64,000 nucleotides of DNA from Sporolituus thermophilus DSM 23256 (GCF_900102435.1 NZ_FNBU01000004.1:1-64000), one strand, 5' to 3'. Shown: positions 1 through 9,185, numbered from the stretch's first letter. Notes: a model not told the origin generated them from the letters alone. Translations and numbers: made by a program.

Positions 1-235
1 CATCTTTTCGGCAAACTACCCAGCCAGGACGAAGCATCTTATCTTGTTTGATCAGCTGGTCCATTTTTTCTAAAACCGCCTTGACGATCGTGCGCCCTAC
101 GTCATGTAGTTTATTTTGTAACAGCCGCTCAAATTTCTGAAAATCCATCTCATACAATAAACGCTCAAATTCTTTCTCGTCTTCTCCCAACTTCGAAAGG
201 ATAACCTCTTTGATATATCGAATAAATACTGTCAT
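1..235 (-). CDS. ISLre2/UPF0236-like transposase, N-terminal part (runs off left edge)
   Basis: The frame is open from a start codon at 235 down to base 1 (78 codons) and continues outside the window. The N-terminus is charged and helical, with a ...FERLLQNKLHDVGR... stretch followed by an amphipathic helix, which resembles the N-terminal domain of ISLre2-family (UPF0236) transposases. The catalytic region is not in the window, so the element cannot be judged intact. The assignment rests on recalled resemblance of a short segment and is moderate. Confidence 0.55.
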   Translation of the reverse strand, partial: MTVFIRYIKEVILSKLGEDEKEFERLLYEMDFQKFERLLQNKLHDVGRTIVKAVLEKMDQLIKQDKMLRPGWVVCRKD

Positions 236-299
236 GAAGACATCACCCCTGGGTAATCTTTTTGGATTACTCATCCCGTCGAAGGATGGTGATGTCTTC
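236..299. repeat. Nested inverted repeat upstream of the transposase
   Basis: GAAGACATCACC (236-247) is the exact reverse complement of GGTGATGTCTTC (288-299). Inside it a second hairpin pairs GTAATC (253-258) with GATTAC (265-270). It abuts the transposase start codon, so it may be the leader hairpin or an end of the insertion sequence. Confidence 0.6.
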
Positions 300-629
300 T
301 TCTTTTTTCTTCCTCAAAAATCCTACAGTAATTTTACACTAACGATTTTTGTATTTTCAATCGAATAGACCGAGACTTGCGGCAGGTTAACGGGCGGCTT
401 TAAGACGATATAGTTCTGCTTCTTGATTGGTTTGGCGTAGGTATAATATATATCCCATAGCAGGTAAAATCAACTTGAATTTTGTAGCGCAAATAGTACA
501 ATAAAAACAAGGTTTTGTCTTAATATTTCTTAATATTCTTTGTTCGAATAATTTTAAAGGGATGCCGGCTTCACTGGGAGCCGGTTGAATTTTGCCCCGT
601 ACTGGGGTGTCAGGGGTTGGTAAAACGGT
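300..629. other. Intergenic region before the sigma-54 regulator
   Basis: No open reading frame with a ribosome-binding site is visible. The stretch is AT-rich. It holds a short hairpin (CCGGCT at 565-570 with AGCCGG at 579-584) about 45 bases upstream of ygeV. No promoter with acceptable spacing was found. Confidence 0.4.
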
Positions 630-2378
630 ATGCGGTCAGTTTTGCGCGATATTCAGGACACCGTAATCAAGTATGCCAATATTATTGCCCATGTTATTGA
701 TGTCGACGTTGAAATCGTTGATGCCAACCTGTGCCGGATAGCCGGTACCGGGGCCTACAGCAACAGAATTAATGAAGATATTTCCAATGAGGGATTTGTC
801 TATAAAACTGTTTTGGCTTCCGGTCAACCGCAGTTTATTGAGGAACCGGGGCGGCACAAATTATGTCTATCTTGTCCCAAACAGTTAATATGTGCAGAGA
901 AACTGGAAATGTGCACTCCAATCAGGTTAAGAGACGAAATTATTGGCGTTATCGGTCTTATTTGCTTTAATGACCGGCAAAAACAGCACCTGCTGGCCAA
1001 CAAGGAGGCTTACCGCGAGTTTCTCGGGCAAATTGCCGAGTTTATCAGCATCAAAGCTTATGAAAAGCAGGAAGCGGAGCGTAATTTGGCCATTGTAAAT
1101 TTGCTCAACCAAGTTGTAAACAACATTGATAAAGGCGTGCTTATTCTGGATAAAGATAACATCATTGTCCACGCTAACGGCAGTGCAATGAAACAACTGG
1201 CGTTGTCTCCGACCTGTTTTCAGAAAAAAATCAGCCTGGAAGCTACGGGTGATTCTCTGCTGGCATCGGAAGAATTTAAGATTACCATTGATAACAAGGT
1301 TTACTACCTGATCGGTGATATTTTCCCGGTCAGACTCCGGATTGCCGAGTATTCCAAAGTGCTGATATTCAACGAAATCAAGAAAGTGAAGTCAGGAATT
1401 TACGAACTGACCAACATTCATAATGACGTCAGGATCGGTAACATTCTGGGCGGCTCCGAGATTATGCGTCAGCTAAAAGCCAAAGTGCTAAAGATTGCCG
1501 CCTCCCACTCCACCGTTCTCATTACCGGAGAAAGCGGGACTGGTAAGGAAATGTTCGCCCGGGCCATTCACGCCGAAAGCAGTCGCCAAAATTATCCGTT
1601 TGTCGCGATCAACTGCGGCGCCATACCCGATACGCTGCTGGAAAGCGAGCTGTTCGGCTATGTAAAAGGCGCTTTTACAGGAGCGGATCCGCGAGGGAAA
1701 ATTGGAAAGTTCGAACTGGCCAACAAGGGAGTTATTTTTCTTGACGAAATTGGTGATATGCCGCTGTATCTGCAAGTAAAGCTGCTCCGGGTTCTGCAGG
1801 AAAGAAAAATTACCAGGATTGGCTCCAACCAGGTGATTGATATTGACGTACGGGTAATTGCCGCAACTAATAAAGACTTGCGGGCCATGATTAAAGAAAA
1901 CAAGTTTCGGGAAGACCTTTTCTACCGGCTAAACGTCATTCCCTTGGAGATACCGCCGCTGCGGGAACGGAAGGAAAATATTGCCGAGCTTGTCATGTTT
2001 TTGGTGGCAAAATATGCCCGCTTGTTCAATAAAAAAGTTACGGGCGTAGACGAGGAAACAATGCGTATTCTCGAGAGGTATTCCTGGCCCGGTAATGTAC
2101 GCGAACTGGAAAACACCGTGGAATTCATGATTAACATGATGGAAGGGGACGGGATACTAACGACGGCCACCCTACCCAAAAACCTTCTGGAACACAGGAG
2201 TGAGCAGACCAACCGGGAATGCCCGATACGTCCCTTGAAAGAAATAGAGCGCGAGGCGATTGAACAGGCATTGAAAATTTATGGCGTTACCACCCGGGGG
2301 AAACAGCTTGCCGCCAGGCAGTTGGGTATTGGGATTGCTACCCTGTATCGCAAGATAGAGGAGTATTCTTTATCATAA
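630..2378 (+). CDS. ygeV: YgeV-type sigma-54-dependent transcriptional activator
   Basis: An enhancer-binding protein that activates sigma-54 RNA polymerase with ATP hydrolysis. The N-terminal GAF-like sensor region carries a cysteine cluster (C79, C82, C88, C95) and is followed by a PAS-like segment (about 150-260). The AAA+ domain has a GESGTGKE Walker A near residue 300 and a GAFTGA sigma-54 contact loop near 347. A Fis-type HTH occupies the last 45 residues. The 582-residue length and the N-terminal ...VEIVDANLCRIAGTGAY... segment match E. coli YgeV, which also sits beside ygeX-ygeY. There is no receiver domain, so the signal is probably a small molecule or redox/metal at the Cys cluster (inference). 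The next operon has a sigma-54 promoter, its obvious target. Confidence 0.85.
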   Translation: MRSVLRDIQDTVIKYANIIAHVIDVDVEIVDANLCRIAGTGAYSNRINEDISNEGFVYKTVLASGQPQFIEEPGRHKLCLSCPKQLICAEKLEMCTPIRLRDEIIGVIGLICFNDRQKQHLLANKEAYREFLGQIAEFISIKAYEKQEAERNLAIVNLLNQVVNNIDKGVLILDKDNIIVHANGSAMKQLALSPTCFQKKISLEATGDSLLASEEFKITIDNKVYYLIGDIFPVRLRIAEYSKVLIFNEIKKVKSGIYELTNIHNDVRIGNILGGSEIMRQLKAKVLKIAASHSTVLITGESGTGKEMFARAIHAESSRQNYPFVAINCGAIPDTLLESELFGYVKGAFTGADPRGKIGKFELANKGVIFLDEIGDMPLYLQVKLLRVLQERKITRIGSNQVIDIDVRVIAATNKDLRAMIKENKFREDLFYRLNVIPLEIPPLRERKENIAELVMFLVAKYARLFNKKVTGVDEETMRILERYSWPGNVRELENTVEFMINMMEGDGILTTATLPKNLLEHRSEQTNRECPIRPLKEIEREAIEQALKIYGVTTRGKQLAARQLGIGIATLYRKIEEYSLS

Positions 2379-2433
2379 TGATAAAAAAGGCGGCCTAGCC
2401 TCTATCAAAATGATAAAATTTATCATTTTGATA
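2371..2433. promoter_or_regulatory. Three TATCA-N3-TGATA boxes: likely activator-binding sites
   Basis: TATCATAATGATA (2371-2383), TATCAAAATGATA (2403-2415) and TATCATTTTGATA (2421-2433) are three copies of one palindromic 13-mer. They lie about 70-135 bases upstream of the -24 element of the sigma-54 promoter, the usual place for an upstream activating sequence. The first box overlaps the end of ygeV. Assigning YgeV as the ligand is inference from position and family. Confidence 0.7.
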
Positions 2434-2444
2434 GAGGCTTTTTA
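2397..2444 (+). terminator. Rho-independent terminator of ygeV, overlapping two boxes
   Basis: Perfect 21-base arms (2397-2417 and 2419-2439) are followed by a T-run. The stem consists of boxes 2 and 3, so one sequence may serve as both terminator and activator site. Confidence 0.65.
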
Positions 2445-2502
2445 ACACCCGGACTACTCGAGATGTGGTGCAAATGCAGGGATTTGCGGCATCCATCCAT
2501 AT

Positions 2503-2518
2503 TGGCACAGAATTTGCA
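2503..2518 (+). promoter_or_regulatory. Sigma-54 (-24/-12) promoter of the dpaL operon
   Basis: TGGCAC followed by TTTGCA places the invariant GG (2504-2505) and GC (2516-2517) exactly 12 bases apart, matching the sigma-54 consensus TGGCAC-N5-TTGCA. Transcription would start near 2529, 31 bases before the first gene. Confidence 0.85.
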
Positions 2519-2559
2519 AAAGTTAAAATTGCCGGACCAAACATTAAGGAGGGGAAATA

Positions 2560-3801
2560 TTGAGCGAAAAGCTGCAGTGGATAGGCAATCAGTTAATGCA
2601 GACAAAAGACACCGGCGTGTCTATCGGCTTTTTGAGCGAGCAGGAAATTGACAAAGCACGAAAGTTTCACCAAAGTTTTCCCGAGTATCGGGAAACACCG
2701 CTGCGTAGTCTGGCTAATCTGGCCGGAGCGCTAGGAGTTGGCGGGATCTATGTGAAAGACGAGTCTTACCGCTTTGGACTAAATGCCTTTAAAGTGCTCG
2801 GCGGGTCTTACGCTATGGCGCGGTATCTGGCGGAGCGGTTGGAGGAAGACATTGCCAAGCTGCCGTTTGACCGGCTGACGTCGCCGGCTGTCAAACAGCG
2901 GCTCGGGGAAATTACCTTCACCACCGCTACGGATGGCAACCACGGCCGTGGCGTTGCCTGGACGGCCCGACGGCTGGGGCAAAAAGCAGTAGTCTATATG
3001 CCCAAAGGTTCGGCGGTTCGGCGCTTGGAGAATATCCGGGCTGAAGGTGCACAAGCATATATTACCGACATGAATTATGATGATGCCGTGCGTTTGGCAG
3101 CGGAAAGTGCCCGGAAGTACGGCTGGGTTATTGTCCAGGATACTGCCTGGGAAGGCTATGAAGACATCCCAACCTGGATTATGCAGGGATATGGCACCAT
3201 GGCGGCTGAGGCATTAACCCAGCTCCGGGAGTATGGTGTGGAAAAACCCACTCACGTTTTTGTCCAGGCCGGGGTAGGATCGCTGGCCGGCGCAGTTCAG
3301 GGGTATCTGGCGTCGGTATTCGGTGATGACCGTCCCATAACGGTTATTGTCGAGGCCAATCAGGCGGATTGCCTGTTCCGGTCAGCTTTGGCCGGCGATG
3401 GCAAACCGCGGGTGGTAACAGGCGATTTGGCGACTATCATGGCGGGGCTTGCATGCGGTGAGCCAAACATCATCGGCTGGAACATTCTCCGGGACTACAG
3501 CCATATGTTTGTGTCGTGCCCTGACTGGATTGCGGCCCGCGGTATGCGGATACTGGGCAATCCTTTGGCCGGCGATGACCGGATTGTTTCCGGCGAGTCA
3601 GGAGCGGTTACTGCCGGTTTGCTGAGCGTGATTATGCAGCACCCCGAATGGGCAAAGCTCCGGGAGGCCTTGCATCTTGACGAAAGCTCCAGAATTCTCC
3701 TGTTCAGTACGGAGGGCGACACCGATCCGGAAAAATACCGCAGCATTGTCTGGGATGGCGAGTATGCCAGCTACGAACAAAGCGGAGGAGAGAAGAAATA
3801 A
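2560..3801 (+). CDS. dpaL: Diaminopropionate ammonia-lyase
   Basis: A PLP enzyme (YgeX) that converts 2,3-diaminopropionate to pyruvate and two ammonia. The fold-type II signature FGLNAFKVLGGSYA places the Schiff-base lysine at K78, next to the E. coli position, and TATDGNHGRGVAW is the phosphate/substrate loop. Its 413 residues are near the family length. The start is TTG, set by AAGGAGGGG at 2546-2554. It is the first gene of the sigma-54 operon, and its stop overlaps the next start by one base (TAATG), so the two are translationally coupled. Confidence 0.92.
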   Translation: MSEKLQWIGNQLMQTKDTGVSIGFLSEQEIDKARKFHQSFPEYRETPLRSLANLAGALGVGGIYVKDESYRFGLNAFKVLGGSYAMARYLAERLEEDIAKLPFDRLTSPAVKQRLGEITFTTATDGNHGRGVAWTARRLGQKAVVYMPKGSAVRRLENIRAEGAQAYITDMNYDDAVRLAAESARKYGWVIVQDTAWEGYEDIPTWIMQGYGTMAAEALTQLREYGVEKPTHVFVQAGVGSLAGAVQGYLASVFGDDRPITVIVEANQADCLFRSALAGDGKPRVVTGDLATIMAGLACGEPNIIGWNILRDYSHMFVSCPDWIAARGMRILGNPLAGDDRIVSGESGAVTAGLLSVIMQHPEWAKLREALHLDESSRILLFSTEGDTDPEKYRSIVWDGEYASYEQSGGEKK

Positions 3802-4985
3802 TGTTAACAGAAAAACGTCAACAAGAACTTGTCGCGTTATGCCAGGAGCTTATTCGGCGGCCTAGCTACTCAGGCGAGGAAAACCAAGTAGTTGATGCAA
3901 TGAAAGCCGCGTTTCAGGCTCTGGGGTTTGATGCCGTTCATGTGGACGACTACGGCAATGTTATCGGGGCGATATACGGTAAGCAGCCTGGCAAGGCCAT
4001 TTTATTTGACGGTCACATTGACACCGTTCCTGTTAGTGATGAAGAAAAGTGGGCATATCCTCCTTTCGGTGCGGAAATTGCCAATGGGCGTATTTACGGC
4101 AGGGGTGCCTCGGACATGAAGGGGGCGGTGAGCGCCATGCTCAGCGCGGCCGGATTTTTCGCCGCTGATACGGCAAGGAACTTTGCTGGAACTATTTATG
4201 TCGCCGGCGTCGTGCATGAAGAGTGTTTTGAAGGGGTTGCTTCCCGGTTAATCAGCAGCAAATTCAAGCCTGACTATGTGGTGATCGGTGAGGCTTCGGA
4301 ACTCAATCTCAAAATCGGTCAACGGGGCAGGGCGGAAATTGTCGTCGAAACTTTTGGGAAGCCCGCCCATTCCGCCAACCCGCACAAAGGTATTAACGCT
4401 GTGTATAAAATGGCGGCGCTGATTGAACGCATCCGGCAGCTGCCCACACCGCATCACGAGGTGTTGGGCAATGGCATCCTGGAATTGACGGACATTAAGT
4501 CGGCGCCTTATCCCGGAGCATCGGTGGTGCCATATTACTGCCGGGCTACTTATGACCGGCGTTTGCTGGTCGGTGAGACCAGGGAAGAGGTGCTGCGCCC
4601 CATTCACAGCGTTATTGCCGAAATGGCTGCTGTCGATCCGGAGTTTTCGGCCAAAGCCTATTACGCCGTGGGTACGGAAAAATGCCATACCGGAGCGGAA
4701 ATTACGGGCGAAAGGTTTTTCCCGGCATGGCTGTATGACGAAGGTGACGGCTTTGTCCAAGCCACGCTGCAGGGGTTGCGGGATATGGGCCTTGACCCGC
4801 AGGTCACCCACTATTCTTTCTGCACCAATGGCAGCCATTATGCCGGCGAAGCGGGAATAAAAACGATTGGCTTCGGACCTTCGCGGGAAAATCTGGCCCA
4901 TATCACTGATGAATATATCGAGCTTGAACAGCTCTTTGGCGCGTGCCGCGGTTATTACGGCATTATGCGGGCTGTTTTAAAATAA
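3801..4985 (+). CDS. ygeY: YgeY-family M20 metallohydrolase
   Basis: A dinuclear-metal M20 amidohydrolase/peptidase. Metal and catalytic motifs are visible: DGHIDTVP (H72, D74), GRGASDMKG (D105) and the Glu pair EE at 140-141. The 394-residue length and the partnership with ygeX match YgeY of E. coli, whose substrate is not settled. Start-stop overlap with dpaL suggests that it processes a precursor or product of the diaminopropionate pathway (inference). Confidence 0.85.
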   Translation: MLTEKRQQELVALCQELIRRPSYSGEENQVVDAMKAAFQALGFDAVHVDDYGNVIGAIYGKQPGKAILFDGHIDTVPVSDEEKWAYPPFGAEIANGRIYGRGASDMKGAVSAMLSAAGFFAADTARNFAGTIYVAGVVHEECFEGVASRLISSKFKPDYVVIGEASELNLKIGQRGRAEIVVETFGKPAHSANPHKGINAVYKMAALIERIRQLPTPHHEVLGNGILELTDIKSAPYPGASVVPYYCRATYDRRLLVGETREEVLRPIHSVIAEMAAVDPEFSAKAYYAVGTEKCHTGAEITGERFFPAWLYDEGDGFVQATLQGLRDMGLDPQVTHYSFCTNGSHYAGEAGIKTIGFGPSRENLAHITDEYIELEQLFGACRGYYGIMRAVLK

Positions 4986-5000
4986 GGCGAGGTGAGCATA

Positions 5001-6587
5001 ATGAAGACCCTTATCAAGAACGGCCGCATTGCTGACGGCACGGGACATCCGTCGTTTATCGGCAGCGTGGCGATTGACGGCGACCGGATCAGCGCGGTGG
5101 GGGAGGGCATAAGCGCTGATGGTTTTGACCGAGTGGTTGATGCTCAGGGGTTGGTAATTGCCCCGGGATTTATTGACACGCACAGCCACTCGGATCTCCA
5201 GCTGCTGCTTGATCCGTTTGTTGCTCCTAAGATCAGGCAGGGTATTACGACGGAAATTCTCGGTCAGGACGGCATTTCGATGGCGCCGCTTCCTAAGCAG
5301 TATATAAGCCCGTGGCGGAAAAACCTGGCCGGGCTTAACGGTGACAGCGACCGAATCGACTGGGAATATGAGACTACCGATGGTTACTTACGCCTGCTCG
5401 AACAGTCGGGGGTAGGGCTCAATGCGGGCTATCTGGTTCCCCACGGTAACATCCGCATGGAGGCAATGGGTCTGGACAATCGGCAACCGTCGGAGGAAGA
5501 GCTGCGGCGTATGCAGGATATTACGCGGCGGGAAATGGAGGCCGGGGCCCTCGGGCTGTCGACCGGGCTGATTTATATGCCCTGTGCTTATGCCGCTACG
5601 GAGGAAGTTATCGAGTTATGCAAGGTGGTTGCCGAATACGACGGGGTATTTGTTATTCACCAGCGCAGCGAAGCGGACTGCATTTTGGAGTCCATGCAGG
5701 AAGTCATCCGGATCGGCCGGGAGTCGGGCGTGAAGGTGCATTTTTCCCACTTTAAAGTGTGTGGCCGGAAAAATTGGGAAAAAATCGACCAGGTAATTGC
5801 TTTGCTGGAACAGGCCCAGGCCGAGGGCATCCGCGTTTCCTTCGACCAGTATCCTTATGTCGCCGGCAGCACTATGCTGGGAGTCATTCTGCCGCCCTGG
5901 GTTCATGACGGCGGGACGGATAAACTGTTAGAGCGTCTGGCTGATCCTAAGCTGCGTAAAAAGATGGTTTATGATATTGAGAACGGTCTGCCGGGGTGGG
6001 ACAACTTTGTCGATTTTGCCGGCCTTGACCAAATTTTTGTGACCAGTGTCAAGACCAAAAACAATGAAGACCTAATCGGCAAAAATTTGATCGAAATTGG
6101 TCAAATTCGCGGCAAAAATCCTTATGACGCTACTTTTGACCTTTTGTACGAAGAACAGAACGCCGTGGGCATGGTCGATTTTTATGGTACAGACGAGCAT
6201 ATCATCAGATTTATGACCAGGCCGGAACAGAATGTATGCACCGACGGCCTGCTGGGCGGCAAGCCTCATCCGCGCGTTTACGGCTCATTTCCCCGGGTGC
6301 TCGGTAAATATGTCCGGGAGGAAAAAGCGCTTTCTTTAGAGGCAGCGGTACGCAAAATGACAGCCAAGCCGGCGGAAGTTTTCCGCATCAAGGACCGTGG
6401 CCTGTTAAAACCCGGTTATTATGCCGACATTGTTGTGTTTAACCCGGACACGGTGATTGACCGGGGGACGTTTATCGAACCTGCTCAGTATCCGGACGGT
6501 ATTGAATATGTGCTTATCAATGGCAGGGTTGCTGTGGAGAAAGGCAAGCAAAATCAGGTATTAGCCGGTAAGGTACTCCGTAGATAG
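5001..6587 (+). CDS. N-acyl-D-amino-acid deacylase / D-aminoacylase
   Basis: An amidohydrolase-superfamily enzyme expected to remove acyl groups from N-acyl-D-amino acids. The metal motif GFIDTHSHSD lies near residue 60, followed by FVIHQRSEAD and HFSHFKVCG, typical of the D-aminoacylase subfamily. The ATG at 5001 is preferred to the upstream GTG at 4992 because GAGGTGA (4989-4995) serves as its ribosome-binding site. In E. coli the matching position holds a hydantoinase-like enzyme, so this operon is a variant aimed at acylated amino acids (inference). Confidence 0.82.
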   Translation: MKTLIKNGRIADGTGHPSFIGSVAIDGDRISAVGEGISADGFDRVVDAQGLVIAPGFIDTHSHSDLQLLLDPFVAPKIRQGITTEILGQDGISMAPLPKQYISPWRKNLAGLNGDSDRIDWEYETTDGYLRLLEQSGVGLNAGYLVPHGNIRMEAMGLDNRQPSEEELRRMQDITRREMEAGALGLSTGLIYMPCAYAATEEVIELCKVVAEYDGVFVIHQRSEADCILESMQEVIRIGRESGVKVHFSHFKVCGRKNWEKIDQVIALLEQAQAEGIRVSFDQYPYVAGSTMLGVILPPWVHDGGTDKLLERLADPKLRKKMVYDIENGLPGWDNFVDFAGLDQIFVTSVKTKNNEDLIGKNLIEIGQIRGKNPYDATFDLLYEEQNAVGMVDFYGTDEHIIRFMTRPEQNVCTDGLLGGKPHPRVYGSFPRVLGKYVREEKALSLEAAVRKMTAKPAEVFRIKDRGLLKPGYYADIVVFNPDTVIDRGTFIEPAQYPDGIEYVLINGRVAVEKGKQNQVLAGKVLRR

Positions 6588-6625
6588 GGGTTCATAAAGG
6601 CAAAATGATAAGAGGAGGCAGGAAA

Positions 6626-7915
6626 ATGACAACTCAAGCGACCCAAGGCGGATTTCGGTGGAAGCTAAGGTATTCAATTCTGGCCATTATTTGGGTGGGC
6701 TGGCTATTCTCATTTCTTGACCGGATGGTTATCAGCGTGGCGCTCCCGTTTATTGGCAAAGACCTGAATATTGACGCCACGATGCAGGGAGCTATTTTAA
6801 GCGCCTTTTTCGCCGGATATGCCCTGTTCCAGATACCTGGCGGCATGCTGGCCGATAAATTCGGGCCGAGGCGGGTTATGGCGCTGGCGATATCCTGGTG
6901 GTCTATTTTTACATCCCTTACCGGGCTTATTGCTACTTATCCCATTATGTTGTTCTGCCGTTTTATATTTGGGGTAGGCGAGGGATGTTTCCCAGGGGCG
7001 TCCTGGAAAACAATCGCAACTTACTTTCCCCCGAAGGAAAGGGCTACTGCCACAGCCATCCAATCTTCGGTAAATACGCTCGGGCCGGCAGTGGCCTCAC
7101 TAGTGGCCGCCGGGATTATTGCCGCTTACGGCTGGCGCACTGTGTTTATTGCCCTCGGTATTCCCGGGCTATTGATCGGTTTGGCCATTTGGTTTTACTT
7201 CAAGGACAACCCGGCTGACCATCCCCACATGACGCAGGAAGAACTCGCTGAGCTTAATGTCCGGCCGGCAGCTGCCGACGCTACCGGTTCGGCAAACAGC
7301 GGCATTACCTTCAAGGAGTTTCTCAAAAAGCCCATTCTGTGGCAAATGGTATTAATCTGGTTTCTGTTTGATATCACCTTCTGGGGCTTTGTTTCCTGGT
7401 TGCCTTCCTATCTGATGAAAGTCAGAGGCTTTTCCCTTATCAAAACAGGAATTACCGGTTCTATCCCCTTCTTTGTCGGCACTTTAGGCATGCTGGCCGG
7501 CGGATACCTGTCTGACCGGGTGAAGGGCCAGCGTAAGTGGATGTTTATTCCTAACGCCCTGGTGGCTGGGTTCTTCCTGTATATGACGTATACCGTCCCG
7601 TCGGCAGATATGGCCGTTGTTTACCAGAGTATTTCCGCCTTCTTTATGTTCCTGGCTATGGCTGCGTTCTGGGGCTTGGTTATGGACACCATTCCTGCCC
7701 ATATCATGGGGTCAAGCTCAGGTACGGTGAATTTCGGCGGGCAAGTTGCCGGTTTCATTTCGCCGTTTGCCATGGGGTATCTTATTGATATAAGTAAGGG
7801 GTCATTTGATACTGCTTTCGTTTTCCTCATTATCGCCATTGTTGCCTCTGCGGCGGTAGCGCTTACGGTTAAACAAAAAGAGAATGCTGCCGAAGGGGCA
7901 CCGATGCAGGCCTGA
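6626..7915 (+). CDS. MFS transporter, anion:cation symporter type
   Basis: A twelve-helix major facilitator protein. The first loop motif GGMLADKFGPRRV and the central-loop motif GYLSDRVKG are both present. The start at 6626 follows AGAGGAGG at 6611-6618; a longer frame from 6605 lacks a site. As the last gene of the sigma-54 operon it probably imports the substrate of the upstream hydrolases (inference). The sequence resembles ACS-family carriers of organic anions. Confidence 0.85.
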   Translation: MTTQATQGGFRWKLRYSILAIIWVGWLFSFLDRMVISVALPFIGKDLNIDATMQGAILSAFFAGYALFQIPGGMLADKFGPRRVMALAISWWSIFTSLTGLIATYPIMLFCRFIFGVGEGCFPGASWKTIATYFPPKERATATAIQSSVNTLGPAVASLVAAGIIAAYGWRTVFIALGIPGLLIGLAIWFYFKDNPADHPHMTQEELAELNVRPAAADATGSANSGITFKEFLKKPILWQMVLIWFLFDITFWGFVSWLPSYLMKVRGFSLIKTGITGSIPFFVGTLGMLAGGYLSDRVKGQRKWMFIPNALVAGFFLYMTYTVPSADMAVVYQSISAFFMFLAMAAFWGLVMDTIPAHIMGSSSGTVNFGGQVAGFISPFAMGYLIDISKGSFDTAFVFLIIAIVASAAVALTVKQKENAAEGAPMQA

Positions 7916-7924
7916 AAAAACTTA

Positions 7925-7957
7925 GCCCGGGGATGGCCTTCCCCGGGCCGATTTTTT
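7925..7957 (+). terminator. Terminator of the dpaL operon
   Basis: GCCCGGGGA (7925-7933) pairs with TCCCCGGGC (7940-7948), followed by a seven-base T-run. Confidence 0.9.
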
Positions 7958-8096
7958 TGTATTGGTTATTCGCCTCCCCAGCGGCTTTTTATAATTATGC
8001 CATATAGTTCCATATGCCAAATCTCGCCTTGCCAACCATAATCTTAGCGGAGTGATGCCGAAAATACCGGGCAACAATATTAATGGAGGTGGTCAC

Positions 8097-8249
8097 ATGT
8101 TTCACAAATTGAAGCGCCGCAAGTCCATGATGCAAAAAATGATGGACATGGATATGGACGTGGACGTCATGTCTGCGGTCAAAATAGTGGCCGCCGGCGC
8201 CTTGCTTTACGGTACCGCCAAATTTATGTGGGATGAATTAATGGATTAG
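8097..8249 (+). CDS. Small putative membrane protein (50 aa)
   Basis: A short gene with a good ribosome-binding site (ATGGAGGTGG, 8083-8092) and its own terminator. The N-terminus is basic (HKLKRRK), followed by a Met/Asp-rich segment with alternating MDMDMDVDV and then one hydrophobic helix (about 27-42). No family is recognised. The Met/Asp stretch could bind a metal, but this is speculation. An upstream in-frame ATG at 8052 lacks a binding site. Confidence 0.6.
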   Translation: MFHKLKRRKSMMQKMMDMDMDVDVMSAVKIVAAGALLYGTAKFMWDELMD

Positions 8250-8278
8250 CTGCCCCTCCTGGCTGGGAACAGCCACCC

Positions 8279-8305
8279 GCGAGGCTTTTGCGCCTCGCTT
8301 TTTTT
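8279..8305 (+). terminator. Terminator after the small membrane protein
   Basis: GCGAGGC (8279-8285) pairs with GCCTCGC (8292-8298), followed by a T-run. Confidence 0.9.
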
Positions 8306-8384
8306 ACTTCCGGCAGGCTTTTGCCGGTTGGAAAGCGAAAGCAAAAGCTAAATGAATACGCGAAGCCAGGAGGAGATGGTGTTT

Positions 8385-9152
8385 ATGCCACAAACAGGAC
8401 AAACCCGCACCGTACTGGTCACCGGGGGCGGCCAAGGGATTGGCGCCGCCGTGGCCGAGGCCTTTGCCGCCAAGGGCGACCGGGTCATAATCTGGGAGAA
8501 AGACGGGGAGGCTGCTGCCGAACGGGTTGAGTTAATTCGCAACCGGGGTGGAGAATGTCAGGTTATGGTGGTGGACATATCCCGGGAAGACGAGGTTAAG
8601 GCTGGCGTTCAGCGTCTGATTGAGCAAGGGATAACTATTCAGGTTATTGTCAACAATGCGGGCGTTTCCCGCCCAACGCCGCTAGCTGCGCCAATGAGCG
8701 ACTGGGACGCGGTGGTTAATACCAACCTGCGCGGCCAATATCTGGTGGTAAAATATGCGGCGCCGCTGATGAGCCGCGGCGGGGCGATCATCAACATTGC
8801 TTCCACGCGAGCCCTAATGTCCGAACCGGACTGGCATGCCTACGCCGCCGCCAAAGGCGGGCTGCTGGCCCTTACGCATTCCCTCGCCGTCACGCTGGGC
8901 CCGCAGGGGATACGGGTTAACGCTATCAGCCCGGGCTGGATTGATGTATCGCCTTGGCAAAAGCGGACTAACCGCCAGCCGGTCCAGCTGCGGGACATCG
9001 ATCATGCCCAACACCCGGCCGGACGGGTCGGCCGGCCGGAAGATATCGCCGCCGCCTGTCTGTTTTTGGCCTCGCCCGAAGCCGGGTTTATTACCGGCGC
9101 CAACCTGGTAGTGGATGGCGGCATGACCGTGAAAATGATTTATGCTGAATAG
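8385..9152 (+). CDS. Short-chain dehydrogenase/reductase (SDR)
   Basis: A classical SDR of 255 residues with an NAD(P)-binding Rossmann fold. It shows TGGGQGIG near the N-terminus, NNAG after strand 4, the catalytic Ser in NIAST and YAAAKG as the YxxxK pair. The ATG at 8385 has AGGAGG at 8369-8374; starts at 8376 or 8352 are possible. It is flanked by terminators on both sides, so it is a one-gene unit and the substrate cannot be read from context. Confidence 0.8.
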   Translation: MPQTGQTRTVLVTGGGQGIGAAVAEAFAAKGDRVIIWEKDGEAAAERVELIRNRGGECQVMVVDISREDEVKAGVQRLIEQGITIQVIVNNAGVSRPTPLAAPMSDWDAVVNTNLRGQYLVVKYAAPLMSRGGAIINIASTRALMSEPDWHAYAAAKGGLLALTHSLAVTLGPQGIRVNAISPGWIDVSPWQKRTNRQPVQLRDIDHAQHPAGRVGRPEDIAAACLFLASPEAGFITGANLVVDGGMTVKMIYAE

Positions 9153-9185
9153 GTAGAGTGACAGTCTATCTGAATATAATTGCCT

